Source of the DNA: Psychromonas marina
GTDB taxonomy: Bacteria > Pseudomonadota > Gammaproteobacteria > Enterobacterales > Psychromonadaceae
NCBI RefSeq assembly: GCF_030161115.1
Contig: NZ_BSPQ01000002.1
Span: 218,318-282,317, forward strand
Length of the DNA stretch: 64,000 bases
Direction of reading: 5' to 3'
Part shown: positions 53,064 to 62,651 of the stretch, piece by piece
Position numbering within the stretch: position 1 is the stretch's first letter
Layout of the letters: each line of letters opens with the position of its first letter
Translations under genes and position numbers: made by a program
The notes under the pieces: generated by a model
What the model was told of the DNA's origin: nothing
Databases searched by the model: none
The model's input: only the letters and a program-made list of their open reading frames with translations

Positions 53064-53825
53064 ATGAATAAATTATTTCAAACCCTTTTTGTCTTATTTG
53101 CTATCTCTTCTCAGAGTCATGCAACCCCCGTTAAACAGTTTAAGAGTATTGATGAAAGTAAGCTTTTACCTTTCACTCAATCCAACCTTCAACATAGCTA
53201 TGCTAAAAACCTTCAAGGCCTTTACAGTATTAAATCGTTTCAGGCGCTTGATATTAACCAGCCTTTTAATGACTTTGAACTGCTTTATCAACGTGCAATC
53301 TCAGGGCAAAGTGAACTAGAAAATATAACCGAACTTATTGCATTCGCAACGGGCACACAGGCGCTGTCGTCTGGTGTGAAATCAGAAGCGCGTGCGATGA
53401 ATAAAATCAATAGTAAACTGGGTGGTCATAGCGAGCAGATAACTGATCTGGCGCGTACTTCGATTGTTTCATCAGATGTCTCTGCATTGGTGAATGTATT
53501 TGAATCACTCGAACAACAAACTGAAATATTACGTATAAAAAATCGTTTTAAAACCCCGGGGGCATCGGGCTACAGAGATTTAAGTTTATTAGTGCGTTTA
53601 CCTGAAACTCAGATTGTTGCGGAAGTGCAATTGCACCTTGAAGCATTCTCAATCATTAAAAATGGGGCAGAGCATGAGAACTATGAACAGATTCAACACA
53701 TTGAACGTAAGAAAATCAGCGAGAATCGCGCCTTAAATGATATAGAAAGAGCGACGATTGCGAAGCTAAGAAAGGAATCAATGCAGATGTACCAAGGTGC
53801 TTGGCATGAGTATTTAAGCGCCTAA
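53064..53825 (+). CDS. Exported RelA/SpoT-fold protein
   Basis: This 253-aa protein has a signal peptide (residues 1-20, ending SQSHA/TP). The mature part holds a RelA/SpoT-like nucleotidyltransferase pattern: MNKINSKLGG (112-121), ITDLARTSIV (126-135), RIKNRF (157-162), PGASGYRDLSLLVRL (165-179; cf. the GYxSxH region of RelA) and AEVQLHL (186-192; cf. EVQIRT). The ATG at 53064 is chosen since GGGAG precedes it at 5 nt. A (p)ppGpp synthetase acting outside the cytoplasm would be odd; an effector or a non-catalytic fold is as likely. It stands alone and has its own terminator. Confidence 0.65.
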   Translation: MNKLFQTLFVLFAISSQSHATPVKQFKSIDESKLLPFTQSNLQHSYAKNLQGLYSIKSFQALDINQPFNDFELLYQRAISGQSELENITELIAFATGTQALSSGVKSEARAMNKINSKLGGHSEQITDLARTSIVSSDVSALVNVFESLEQQTEILRIKNRFKTPGASGYRDLSLLVRLPETQIVAEVQLHLEAFSIIKNGAEHENYEQIQHIERKKISENRALNDIERATIAKLRKESMQMYQGAWHEYLSA

Positions 53826-53831
53826 ACTCGG

Positions 53832-53874
53832 AATAACCTCAATGCTCTTTTTATCCTGCATTGAGGTTATTTTT
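53832..53874 (+). terminator. Terminator of the RelA/SpoT-fold gene
   Basis: AATAACCTCAATG (53832-53844) pairs perfectly with CATTGAGGTTATT (53859-53871), followed by a T-run. Confidence 0.88.
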
Positions 53875-54282
53875 AACTGAGTGTAAAAGCACTAACAAGA
53901 TCATTATTTTTACTTATTAACTCCCCCACACTGCGTTACAACTTCTGACATGATAATAACGATTAACGCCGCTCATCTATCGAAAGGCGTTTACCCTCGT
54001 CTTGTTGGTCATCATTTTCCCCGCGTAAATTCTATTCATTATTTAAATCCTAGTCATTTATTTGATTTGGCAATTTACCATACTAAAAAAAGAATATTCC
54101 GCTCAAAAACCAGTCAACAGAATGATTTAGCTAGATAAATATATATGTTTAATAATCAAAATAGTCTAAAATACGTGACCTTTATCACGCTTGTTCTACA
54201 AACTTGTTAACTACAATCAATTATATATTTCTATCATTCAGTATTAATTGCTGAATAATGACTTTTAAAGGTGCAATAATTT

Positions 54283-55161
54283 ATGTTCAAAATACCTCGC
54301 ATTTTTTCATTGCTAACGACGCTATTGGTTAGTGTTCAGGTGCATGCAACCGTCACTAATATTTCCTCTGAACGCTACAACCGAAGCTTGCCTTTTTTAG
54401 CCCAAGATGCGATTGACCGTGGTTATGAATTGCCTAAACCCTATGGCTTTAGTTTTAATTACATGAAAATGAATCAACCTTTGATTGTTGATTCCGTCGA
54501 TTTTTATGGACCTAATGGTGGCAGCTTTGATGGGATTGTTGATATTGAGACCAGTAATGCACACCAAGAGTCGGAAACATTAACCTTAAGAGCCGATGCG
54601 TGGGTTTTGCCCTTTTTAAATCTGTATGGTGTGCTTGGTTATACACGAGGCAGTAGTCTCGCACCTGTCGCCGTTACTTTGTTTCCTGGCGGTATAGGTG
54701 GGGGAATTGGTCCGATACCGTTTGATTTTGAATTGGAATTTGATGGTCCAACCTATGGTGTAGGTGCGACCTTAGTGGGTGGTATCGGTAATTGGTTTGC
54801 GATGGTAGATGGTAATTATACGCTTACTGATCTGAATATTTTAGATGGTGAGATCAGCTCAATTGTTATTTCGCCAAGAGTTGGTTATATGACCAAATAT
54901 AAACAACATGCGATTCAGGTGTGGGTTGGTGCGATGTATCAAAACGTTGAGCAAAAATTTACCGGTACACTGCGTGATATTGGGATCGGTGGTGATGGGG
55001 ATCTTGGTTCGAGTAAATTTGTTGTTGAACAGCATCTTGAAGATAAATGGAATGGTTTAATTGGTGGGCAAGTTGGCTTAACCCCTAACATCGATTTACT
55101 GATGGAAGCGGGCTTTGGTACACGCAGTAGCTTTATGCTTGGTCTTGGTTATCGTTTTTAG
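54283..55161 (+). CDS. Outer-membrane beta-barrel protein
   Basis: This 292-aa protein has a signal peptide (about 1-22, ending QVHA) and alternating beta-strand texture with aromatic girdles (LTLRADAWVLPFLNLYGVLGY, YKQHAIQVWVGAMYQNV). The last residues MLGLGYRF end in phenylalanine, the BAM recognition signature. A glycine-rich loop FPGGIGGGIGPIPFDF lies near 145. No specific porin or transporter family is recognised. AAAGGTG lies upstream of the ATG. Confidence 0.75.
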   Translation: MFKIPRIFSLLTTLLVSVQVHATVTNISSERYNRSLPFLAQDAIDRGYELPKPYGFSFNYMKMNQPLIVDSVDFYGPNGGSFDGIVDIETSNAHQESETLTLRADAWVLPFLNLYGVLGYTRGSSLAPVAVTLFPGGIGGGIGPIPFDFELEFDGPTYGVGATLVGGIGNWFAMVDGNYTLTDLNILDGEISSIVISPRVGYMTKYKQHAIQVWVGAMYQNVEQKFTGTLRDIGIGGDGDLGSSKFVVEQHLEDKWNGLIGGQVGLTPNIDLLMEAGFGTRSSFMLGLGYRF

Positions 55162-55186
55162 TGTGAGTATATCCACCCATCCATGT

Positions 55187-55258
55187 TGCTGGTTAAATGT
55201 GTTATCTGCTTGAACGATTTTAACCAGCATAATAAAGCAACTATTTACTGTAGTTGCT
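55187..55258. repeat. Two hairpins downstream of the barrel gene
   Basis: TGCTGGTTAAA (55187-55197) pairs with TTTAACCAGCA (55219-55229), and AGCAACTA (55236-55243) pairs with TAGTTGCT (55251-55258). Neither has a clear T-run. The first shares the TTTAACCAGCA string with one end of the MITE and may be a decayed piece. From here to 55835 I see no credible gene. Confidence 0.5.
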
Positions 55259-55835
55259 ATAAAAAAGCGGTCGTAATATCACGGCGGTCGTTTACTTCTT
55301 TTTTTATCTCTTGCCGATGGCGTATTGCTTCGAATCCAATGGTTTTTTGATTCTCTAAAACTCACTGGTGGTTTAGGTTTCACAACGGAAGTTGTTGTCA
55401 TTTCCATTGAAGATTTTTTCGGTACTTGGTTTTTACCTTTATTTTTTTGTTTAAAAGTAATACAAAAACAATGTGTTATAAGCACTTGAATCTTTTGGGT
55501 GAAATGGCATGTTGTAAGCTATTTTTTTAGTGATACTATCTTATTTACAGTCAGACACCAGACAGGCCGCTTAGATAATTTGCTTGTTTGCGCCAATCAA
55601 TAAAACTGCAAAAGTTACTTAATACAACTCAATGCAAGGCGTTAGTTTCTCGCCCTGTGAGCTTTGTTTTAAAAGACGATAGAAAACTATCCTCAGCAGG
55701 TGTTCGCCTAACAATGTTAGGTTGACCTTCAAGATGAAATTGCCTGAGTAAAATAATATTTTTAAAATCACCCTGTTTGCCCTTGGGTGGATGCCTGTGA
55801 TCAGTTGATGCTTGGCATAGTGTTGCTCATTGTGA

Positions 55836-56570
55836 TTACTCTGCCTTGGTTGTGTTAGGCATTAATTTGAGTTTCGACCAGTTCGTTAATGTAGTGAGTG
55901 TCTCGGTTGGTGGTGGGGCGGTATAGGCGAGTCCAGCAATCGCGATAATGGTTAGCAGAGTGATGGTTTTGTTTTTAAATTCAGCTAATTTCAGTGCTGA
56001 ACCAAATGAACGTTTAATTCTGATATTGCTTAAATCTACGCTGTATAACTCGTCTAGCAGCAGGTGTATAACGCCACCCAGAAATATAAAACCGCCTGCA
56101 AGCCAAGCGATGAGGATTGTTTGTTCGCTCACTTGCGAAGTTAATCGCCACACTAAGTGGGTGGTAATGAGTGCCATTAACAGTAAAAACAGTAATGAAT
56201 GACAACTACCGCGATGTACGGTGATTTTTTCAAATATTGGACGGATCACATATTTCATTATCGCGTAGGTAAGAATGGGCAGAGCAATGAGTTCGATCAA
56301 GCTGAATCGTCGTATTCCTGCCGCGCTAACGATATCAGTGCTCACATAGCGCAGCATAATTAACACTGCGCTAAAGGCAAATAAATTAAAAATGATATCC
56401 AGAGAGGTGGAGTTGTCGGAATCTATATCCGGTAATAATCCGCCGATGGTGCCTAAAAACCATAAGCCAAGTGCCGTATTAAGGTTGATATGCTCGGCTG
56501 ATAACAGGGCTGCGGCTGTTAGGCAGGTTGCTACTGCAGCGACATTGAAATGAGTATTAAAATTGGCCAT
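55836..56570 (-). CDS. YdjM-like inner-membrane metal-dependent hydrolase
   Basis: This 244-aa membrane protein has about five to six hydrophobic segments and the polar motifs of the YdjM/DUF457 family: NTHFNVA near the start, LLPDIDSD near 45-52, TVHRGSCHSLLF near 118-129 and HLLLDELY near 169-176. These His/Asp residues probably bind metal. In E. coli ydjM is LexA-regulated; no LexA box is seen here. Single gene. Confidence 0.82.
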   Translation of the reverse strand: MANFNTHFNVAAVATCLTAAALLSAEHINLNTALGLWFLGTIGGLLPDIDSDNSTSLDIIFNLFAFSAVLIMLRYVSTDIVSAAGIRRFSLIELIALPILTYAIMKYVIRPIFEKITVHRGSCHSLLFLLLMALITTHLVWRLTSQVSEQTILIAWLAGGFIFLGGVIHLLLDELYSVDLSNIRIKRSFGSALKLAEFKNKTITLLTIIAIAGLAYTAPPPTETLTTLTNWSKLKLMPNTTKAE

Positions 56571-56825
56571 TAATGTTCTTATTTAGAATAGTGAACATCG
56601 ATTCTATCAACTGCCAGCACATATAAAAATCAGTATCTTGAGTTAATAATGGTGTGTCAGTGTATAGTGGGCAGTGAAGCCCTACATAACGGGTAATAAG
56701 CAGGTAACAGCTGTTACTTTAATCAATAAAAGTGGTGTTTTTTATCCGATTTTATTGATTAAATAATGACCAGGTACTACGCTTTTTCTACCTTAAATTT
56801 CAGATGCAAAAAAAGGAACAAGAAA

Positions 56826-57716
56826 GTGGAGTATAAAAAAGGCGAACGCGTTCGACATCCAAAGATTGCCGATTGGGGACTTGGGCAAGTACTTGCTAAT
56901 AGCTGTGATGACAGCGTTAAAGTTTTTTTTGTCGGTGCAGGCGAGAAGGTATTATCGTTAAAACATGTCCAGCTTGAACATGTTGAGTATAAAAATGCCC
57001 ATCATCCTGTTTTAGATAATTTGCACACTCAAAAGTCGGAATCTAAATTCAAATATCAGAGTTTAAAGCAATTAGTTTCATGCTTTTTAACACGTTTTCC
57101 TGATGGGTTTTATAGTGAAGATTTAAAAAAAGAGCTGCATAACGACACTCAAAAAGCACATCTACAAGCACAAAAACTGTTAAATGAAGAGTTGTTAATT
57201 GATTGCATTATTACTGCTGACTATCAGCAGATCAGCGATAATATTCTCGCTGTCGTGAATGCGAGTAGACTGATTCCTGCTGCAGAAAAAAAAGAGTTAA
57301 GAGAAACGTTAGCAAAGAAAAATGCACAGAAGAAACTGTCATTATCTCTGTATCAGCTTTTGTATTCTAAAGAGCCACTGCAGGAGCGTTTTGAAAGTTT
57401 CAGCCGCGTTTTAGAAGAGTTTAATATCGCGAAGTGGACAATCGTTTCTTATTTTCTGTTTGTTACGCAGCCTAAGCAATATCTTTTCATTAAGCCGACT
57501 GTTACGCAACATGCGTCAGAACTTTGTGGTTTTGAAATAAACTTTAAGGCAGAGATTAATTGGTTGACCTACGAGTCAATGCTGAAATTCTCTGATTATC
57601 TTTTTACAGAGTTAGAGACATTAAAACCACGCAACATGAACGATGTGCAAGCATTTATAAGTTGCATCATACCGACTAAAAGCATTAAAAGAGCGAAACC
57701 TGCAAAACGAATCTGA
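56826..57716 (+). CDS. DUF3553-like protein
   Basis: The N-terminus YKKGERVRHPKIADWGLGQV then VKVFFVGAGEKVLSLKHVQL is a small beta domain of the DUF3553/UvrD-tail kind, often seen at the end of DNA helicases. The remaining ~240 aa are helical and unassigned. I start at GTG 56826 (AAGGA 8 nt before it); an ATG at 56766 has no ribosome site and adds 20 residues lacking family character. It could be a nucleic-acid-associated factor. A REP array follows. Confidence 0.65.
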   Translation: MEYKKGERVRHPKIADWGLGQVLANSCDDSVKVFFVGAGEKVLSLKHVQLEHVEYKNAHHPVLDNLHTQKSESKFKYQSLKQLVSCFLTRFPDGFYSEDLKKELHNDTQKAHLQAQKLLNEELLIDCIITADYQQISDNILAVVNASRLIPAAEKKELRETLAKKNAQKKLSLSLYQLLYSKEPLQERFESFSRVLEEFNIAKWTIVSYFLFVTQPKQYLFIKPTVTQHASELCGFEINFKAEINWLTYESMLKFSDYLFTELETLKPRNMNDVQAFISCIIPTKSIKRAKPAKRI

Positions 57717-57738
57717 TTAAGTGGGCGACAGTATTTTT

Positions 57739-58866
57739 TGTAGGTCGCGGCTTTAGCCCGACTTTTTGTGTTTTTTATAAATCGCGCAGCATCATGGTTT
57801 TAATGGTTTTAAAAAATAATATCTACGAAGCTATTAAACCCCGTTGGCCTAAAGACCAACCTACGAAATTCGTCATACCCTGTAGGTCGTGGCTTTAGCC
57901 CGACGTTTTTAGGTTTATAAACCGCACAGCATGGTGGTTTTAATTGTTTTAAAAATAATGCCTAAAACCATTAAACCCCGTTGGCCTAAAGACCAACCTA
58001 CGAAAACCATCGATACCTTGTAGGTCGTGGCTTTAGCCCGACGTTTTTTAGGCTTTATGAGTTGCTGTCGCATTATGGTTTTAATGATTTTAAAAAAGAA
58101 TATCTACGAAGCCATTAAACCCGTTGGCCTAAAGACCAACCTACGAAAACCATCGATACCCTGTAGGTCGTGCCTTTAGTCCGACGTTTTTTTGGGTTTA
58201 TAAATCGCGCAGCATCGTAGTTTTAATGATTTTAAAATAACACCTAAAACCATTAAACCCGTTGGCCTAAAGACCAACCTACGAAATTCATCATTCCTTG
58301 TAGGTCGTGGCTTTAGCCCGACGTTTTTTAGGTTTATGAATAGTGCGGCATCGTGTTTTAATGATTTTAAAATAAACCTAAAACCATTAAACCCGTTGGC
58401 CTAAAGACCAACCTACGAAAACCATCATTCCTTGTAGGTCGCGGCTTTAGCCCGACGTTTTTAGGTTTATAAACCGCACAGCATCGTGGTTTTAATGATT
58501 TTAAAATAACACCTAAAACCATTAAACCCGTTGGCCTAAAGACCAACCTACGAAATTCATCATTCCTTGTAGGTCGTGGCTTTAGCCCGACGTTTTTTAG
58601 GTTTATGAATAGTGCGGCATCGTGGTTTTAATTGTTTTAAAAATAACACCTAAAGCCATTAAACCCCGTTGGCCTAAAGACCAACCTACGAAAACCATCG
58701 ATACCCTGTAGGTCGTGGCTTTAGTCCGACGTTTTTTTGGGTTTATAAATCGCGCAGCATCGTAGTTTTAATGATTTTAAAATAACACCAAAACCATTAA
58801 ACCCGTTGGCCTAAAGACCAACCTACGAAATTCATCATTCCTTGTAGGTCGTGGCTTTAGCCCGAC
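57739..58866. repeat. Tandem BIME-like REP array, about 115-120-bp unit
   Basis: About nine to ten units follow each other. Each has a REP with arm GTCGTGGC (or GTCGCGGC), loop TTTA and arm GCCCGAC. A conserved AT-rich spacer follows (TTTTAATGATTTTAAAATAA type), then an inverted REP with arm GTTGGTC, loop TTTA and arm GGCCAAC. Units differ by a few bases and small indels. Both flanking genes read rightwards. No coding potential. Confidence 0.92.
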
Positions 58867-58949
58867 GCCTTGGTTTTGTTAATGAGCTACCATCAATACA
58901 GAGTTTATCGTATTCTCTTTGGCAGAGATAAATAACATGAGAATAGATA

Positions 58950-59567
58950 ATGACGTTATCACTGTTTGAAGATGAACTGCCAATTGAACTGATTAACAGC
59001 GATGGAATGATCACTTGTTGGCAACTGTTATTGCCCGATCAAGAAGCAACGGCGCTATTTGAAGAGCTTTTAAATGTGAATAATTGGCAGCAAGAGACGA
59101 TTACTTTATACGGTAAACGTTTATTGCAACCTCGTTTAACCGCTTGGTATGGTGAATATGGGGTGAGTGCCGATGGTGGGTATGAGAAATTAGTTCAAAC
59201 GGTTGATTTCACACCGCGCTTAATGGTGTTAAAAACAGAGATAGAAAGGCTGACGGGTTATCATTTTAATTGTGTGCTCGCGAACTTATATCGCGATGGG
59301 CAAGATTCAGTTGGTTATCATGCCGATGATGAGAAGATATTAGGGATAAACCCGGTGATCGCTTCTTACAGTTTAGGCGCAACGCGCCGTTTCTTATTAA
59401 AACATAACAGCGATAAATTGCAGAAGGTCGCCTGTGAACTTCAGCATAATAGTCTGATTTTAATGCATGGAGCGTTGCAGCATTATTGGCAACACAGTAT
59501 TCCTAAAACGCAGCGTAGTGTTGCCCCACGTATTAATCTTACCTTTCGTCTGATAAAACCCCATTAG
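58950..59567 (+). CDS. AlkB-like 2OG-Fe(II) dioxygenase
   Basis: This 205-aa protein of the AlkB family probably reverses alkylation damage in DNA or RNA by oxidative demethylation. Iron ligands are H124 and D126 in VGYHADDE and H182 in YWQHSIPK; the 2-oxoglutarate-binding arginine is in RINLTFR. SLGATRRFLLKH is also typical. It resembles the AlkB2/ALKBH2-like branch rather than E. coli AlkB. No adjacent ada is seen. Confidence 0.9.
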   Translation: MTLSLFEDELPIELINSDGMITCWQLLLPDQEATALFEELLNVNNWQQETITLYGKRLLQPRLTAWYGEYGVSADGGYEKLVQTVDFTPRLMVLKTEIERLTGYHFNCVLANLYRDGQDSVGYHADDEKILGINPVIASYSLGATRRFLLKHNSDKLQKVACELQHNSLILMHGALQHYWQHSIPKTQRSVAPRINLTFRLIKPH

Positions 59568-59572
59568 CCATA

Positions 59573-59956
59573 TTATTTAAATTTCTGATGCATAGTGAAG
59601 CGAAATGAGGTGACGTAAGACTCTAAATTTTCTATGCTTTTTTCTGACTTGTTCAGGTCTTGGTCTATTTTTTCTAGAATGTCATGCGCACTTTGCCCGG
59701 TTTTCCAAGCTTTATTTTTCATCTGGTATGCCGAGGCAAACGCTTGTTCTTCTGAAAATTTTTGTGGCGCCTCATCTAAGATAAAATAGAGAGCGATATA
59801 AGCGACGATCACCCATGTACCTAAGCTAAAGAGGAACAGTGAAAAGGTGATTAATCTTACTAACCAGATTTCGCAGTCGAAGTAGCGTGCTAATCCTGCA
59901 CAAATTCCGCCTAATTTAGCATTACTCGGATCGCGATAAAGTTTTTTATCAATCAT
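59573..59956 (-). CDS. pspC: Phage shock protein C
   Basis: This 127-aa PspC has the PspC domain (about 1-65: KKLYRDPSNAKLGGICAGLARYFDCE) with one membrane helix (about 35-62) and a coiled C-terminal part. GGAGGA lies before the ATG. It overlaps pspB by 8 nt. It senses inner-membrane stress with PspB. Confidence 0.93.
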   Translation of the reverse strand: MIDKKLYRDPSNAKLGGICAGLARYFDCEIWLVRLITFSLFLFSLGTWVIVAYIALYFILDEAPQKFSEEQAFASAYQMKNKAWKTGQSAHDILEKIDQDLNKSEKSIENLESYVTSFRFTMHQKFK

Positions 59957-60173
59957 TCTTCCTCCAATTCGGTGCTTCCTTATCTAACACTTGCTCTAGT
60001 GTTACTAAACGTTTTTGTAGTGTTTCGGTGCGTTCAATTAATGCTTGCATCTTCTTTTGGTCGTCAGCACTTAAGCCTTGATTGCTTTGTTTTTTTGCTC
60101 GGTAATGAAGCACGAGCCAAATCGGTGCGACGAAAATGAGGAAGATCACCAGCGGAGTTGTAATAAAGCTCAT
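59949..60173 (-). CDS. pspB: Phage shock protein B
   Basis: This 74-aa PspB has an N-terminal membrane helix (about 5-24) and a coiled-coil with leucine-zipper spacing (MQALIERTETLQKRLVTLEQVL). AAGGA lies before the ATG. No pspA or pspF is next to it. Upstream a perfect TATAAT on the minus strand (60220-60225), rather than a GG/GC sigma-54 site, suggests a sigma-70 promoter. Confidence 0.92.
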   Translation of the reverse strand: MSFITTPLVIFLIFVAPIWLVLHYRAKKQSNQGLSADDQKKMQALIERTETLQKRLVTLEQVLDKEAPNWRKND

Positions 60174-60445
60174 TCTATTTCCTTAATCTAGGTAAAGTAT
60201 TATTTTGTTGATTGTTGACATTATATGCCGCATTCAATTTTTACAGTATAAGGTAAAAAATAAGAAATGGCTAAATATCGTTGTTTATCTCATTTAAGTG
60301 TTTCTCTTGATTGGGGCGCTCATGGGATTTTTTAAAATTCAAATTGGTAACTTTTTTATCTTTTGTTTTCTTAAAAAAGAGTTTATTGTAGATCTTACGT
60401 GTAACTTATTGATCATAGTAACCATACTTATTCTAAGGGGACAGA

Positions 60446-62053
60446 ATGGACTCGATACTTATTATAATTTCTATCTCGTTGGCAATTGCTAGCATCATCA
60501 ATATTGTGTTGACCAAGTTTTCTATTTCGCACATCGTTGGTTACATTATTACTGGTACCATTATCAGTAATATATTTGATTTTAATGGTAAATCAGACCT
60601 TAGTGCCCTTGAATTAATTGGTGAATTTGGCATTGTTTTTTTAATGTTTACGATTGGTCTGGAGATGTCTTTTAATAAACTTAAAAGACTCAGAAAAATC
60701 ATTTTTATTAATGGTTTTGTGCAAGTTGTTGGCAGTGCTGTGATTATTTTCTTGATTGCATTTTATGCTGTGCAGCTGGATCTCACCTCGGCGATTATTA
60801 TTGCGCTTGCCTTTAGCTTGTCGTCCACAGCGATTGTGGTTACTTACCTTAAAAAATCTAAAGATATCGTGACACCCTATGGCGAAAAGTCAGTGGCGAT
60901 ATTAATCTTCCAAGATCTCGCTGTTATTCCTATTTTGTTATTGATCGGATTTTTAGCCAAAGAGGGATTATCGGTCGGCGATGTGTTATTAAAAACATCA
61001 CTTTATGCGCTATTGGTGATTGTTTTTATGTTCACCTTAGGCAAAAAAATCATTGAGTGGTTATTACATTTTTCTAGTCGTGCACGAATGGAGGAGATGT
61101 TTCTTGGTTCGGTACTGACTATTGTGCTTTGTGCTTCGTTATTGGCACATGAGATGGGCTTTACCTACTCATTAGGCGCTTTTATTGCGGGAATGATCAT
61201 TGCTGAAAGTCAGTTTCATGTCAAAGTCGAATCGGACATTGCTTCCTATAAAGACTTGTTATTAGGGGCGTTCTTCTTTTCGATTGGTACTAAGATAGAT
61301 GTATTATATTTCTTGAGTCATCTGCATATTGTTGCTGCGGTATTAGTGTCGACGATGCTGATAAAAGCGCTGGTTGTGTATTTCTTGATAAGAAAAGAGT
61401 CGAATAAAAGTGATGCGATAAAATCTGCGTTAGCGCTTTGTCAGGTCGGGGAGTTCTCGTTTGCTATTTTTGCCTTGGCGACAAGCCAACAACTACTTTC
61501 GCAGGAGCTCGGTGGCTTTCTGATTTTAGTCACGGTGTTGTCGATGATTATCACGCCATTTATGGTCAATAATATCTATAAGATTGCCGCGCTGTTTGTT
61601 ACTGAATTTTTTGAAGCGGATAAAATCACTCCGGTGAAAATTGACCATCATATTGTTATTTGTGGCTTTGCGACGTTAGGTCGTATCGTGGCCGAGGAGT
61701 TAGCAGGTAAAAACAAAAAATTCTTGATCATTTCTGATAATTTACAGCATGTGCAGCTGGCTAGAAAAAGAGGCTATAACGCTTACTTTGGGCATTTAGA
61801 TAAACAACCGGTACTGGAATCACTGAAAATAGAGCTTTCATCGAGTATTATTTTAACCGTTAACTCGATTAGAAATATACAGATAATTTGTGAGTCGGTA
61901 TTGGAGTATCACCCACAAGCGAATCTAATAGTAAAAATTAATACTTTGGATGAAAAGAGTGCGTTATCTGACCTCGCGATCAATGCGTTTGTGCATGCTC
62001 AACATGAAACCGCTTTGTTATTAGTTAAGCAAAGTGAAGCGACACCTGAATGA
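60446..62053 (+). CDS. CPA2-family cation:proton antiporter with TrkA-N domain
   Basis: This 535-aa protein has about twelve membrane helices (1-385; SSTAIVVTYLKKSKD and LGAFIAGMIIAES are family hallmarks) and a cytosolic NAD-binding RCK/TrkA-N domain (about 400-530; IVICGFATLGRIVAEEL). It resembles KefB/KefC or YbaL-type K+/H+ antiporters. AAGGGGACAG precedes the ATG. The ion is not decided by sequence, and no ancillary KefF/G gene is present. Confidence 0.9.
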   Translation: MDSILIIISISLAIASIINIVLTKFSISHIVGYIITGTIISNIFDFNGKSDLSALELIGEFGIVFLMFTIGLEMSFNKLKRLRKIIFINGFVQVVGSAVIIFLIAFYAVQLDLTSAIIIALAFSLSSTAIVVTYLKKSKDIVTPYGEKSVAILIFQDLAVIPILLLIGFLAKEGLSVGDVLLKTSLYALLVIVFMFTLGKKIIEWLLHFSSRARMEEMFLGSVLTIVLCASLLAHEMGFTYSLGAFIAGMIIAESQFHVKVESDIASYKDLLLGAFFFSIGTKIDVLYFLSHLHIVAAVLVSTMLIKALVVYFLIRKESNKSDAIKSALALCQVGEFSFAIFALATSQQLLSQELGGFLILVTVLSMIITPFMVNNIYKIAALFVTEFFEADKITPVKIDHHIVICGFATLGRIVAEELAGKNKKFLIISDNLQHVQLARKRGYNAYFGHLDKQPVLESLKIELSSSIILTVNSIRNIQIICESVLEYHPQANLIVKINTLDEKSALSDLAINAFVHAQHETALLLVKQSEATPE

Positions 62054-62166
62054 CTAAGCGGAAATTGTAGTTAATAGGCAAGAAACAATAAGTCAGTTTG
62101 TCAGCGTTAACCAATGGGTTAACAACACATTATTTTAGATTGTTCACATCATTAAAGGATTTCAAC

Positions 62167-62640
62167 ATGATCGAATTAGGACAAAAAATTCCAAAAGCAA
62201 CCTTAAGCCAGTTAACCGCTGATGGAATGGTTAATCACGATGTTAGCGCGTTATTTGCGGATAAAAAAGTGGTTTTATTTGCTGTGCCTGGCGCATTTAC
62301 GCCGACCTGTTCTGAAGCGCATCTACCAGGGTATGTGGTGCTTGCTGATAAGTTCCAAGCTAAAGGTGTGAATTTAATCACTTGTGTTTCGGTGAATGAT
62401 GCCTTTGTCATGAAAGCATGGGGCGAAGTGCATAACGCCTCTGAGTTATTAATGTTAGGCGATGGTGATGCTAGCTTTACTCAGGCTTTGGGGCTGAGCA
62501 TGGATACAGAAGGTTTTGGTGGTGTACGTTCGCAGCGTTATGCGATGGTCATTGAAGATGGTGTTGTCACACTATTAAACGTTGAAGAAGCAGAGAAGTT
62601 TGAAGCGAGCAGTGCAGAAACAGTGTTAGCTGCGCTTTAA
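62167..62640 (+). CDS. Prx5-type peroxiredoxin
   Basis: This 157-aa thiol peroxidase reduces H2O2 and alkyl hydroperoxides. The active site VPGAFTPTCSEAHLPG holds peroxidatic Cys48; a second cysteine (LITCVSVN) is near residue 78. It matches the Prx5/AhpE-like or Prx-Grx family without the fused glutaredoxin domain. The ATG at 62167 has AAAGGA ahead of it; upstream in-frame starts lack support. Confidence 0.92.
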   Translation: MIELGQKIPKATLSQLTADGMVNHDVSALFADKKVVLFAVPGAFTPTCSEAHLPGYVVLADKFQAKGVNLITCVSVNDAFVMKAWGEVHNASELLMLGDGDASFTQALGLSMDTEGFGGVRSQRYAMVIEDGVVTLLNVEEAEKFEASSAETVLAAL

Positions 62641-62651
62641 TTTATTGATTA

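Noticed and set aside
53950-54138. 62-aa frame between the RelA/SpoT-fold gene and the barrel gene
   Set aside because: No ribosome site and no family character. It lies in AT-rich spacer.
55279-55485. 68-aa minus-strand frame
   Set aside because: Low-complexity basic composition, no start signal, and it lies among hairpins.
57739-58866. CRISPR-like regularity of the repeat array
   Set aside because: Spacers between hairpins are themselves conserved from unit to unit, so it is a tandem BIME array.
60298-60492. 64-aa hydrophobic frame
   Set aside because: It overlaps the well-supported start of the antiporter gene in another frame and has no ribosome site. Hydrophobicity comes from AT-rich sequence.
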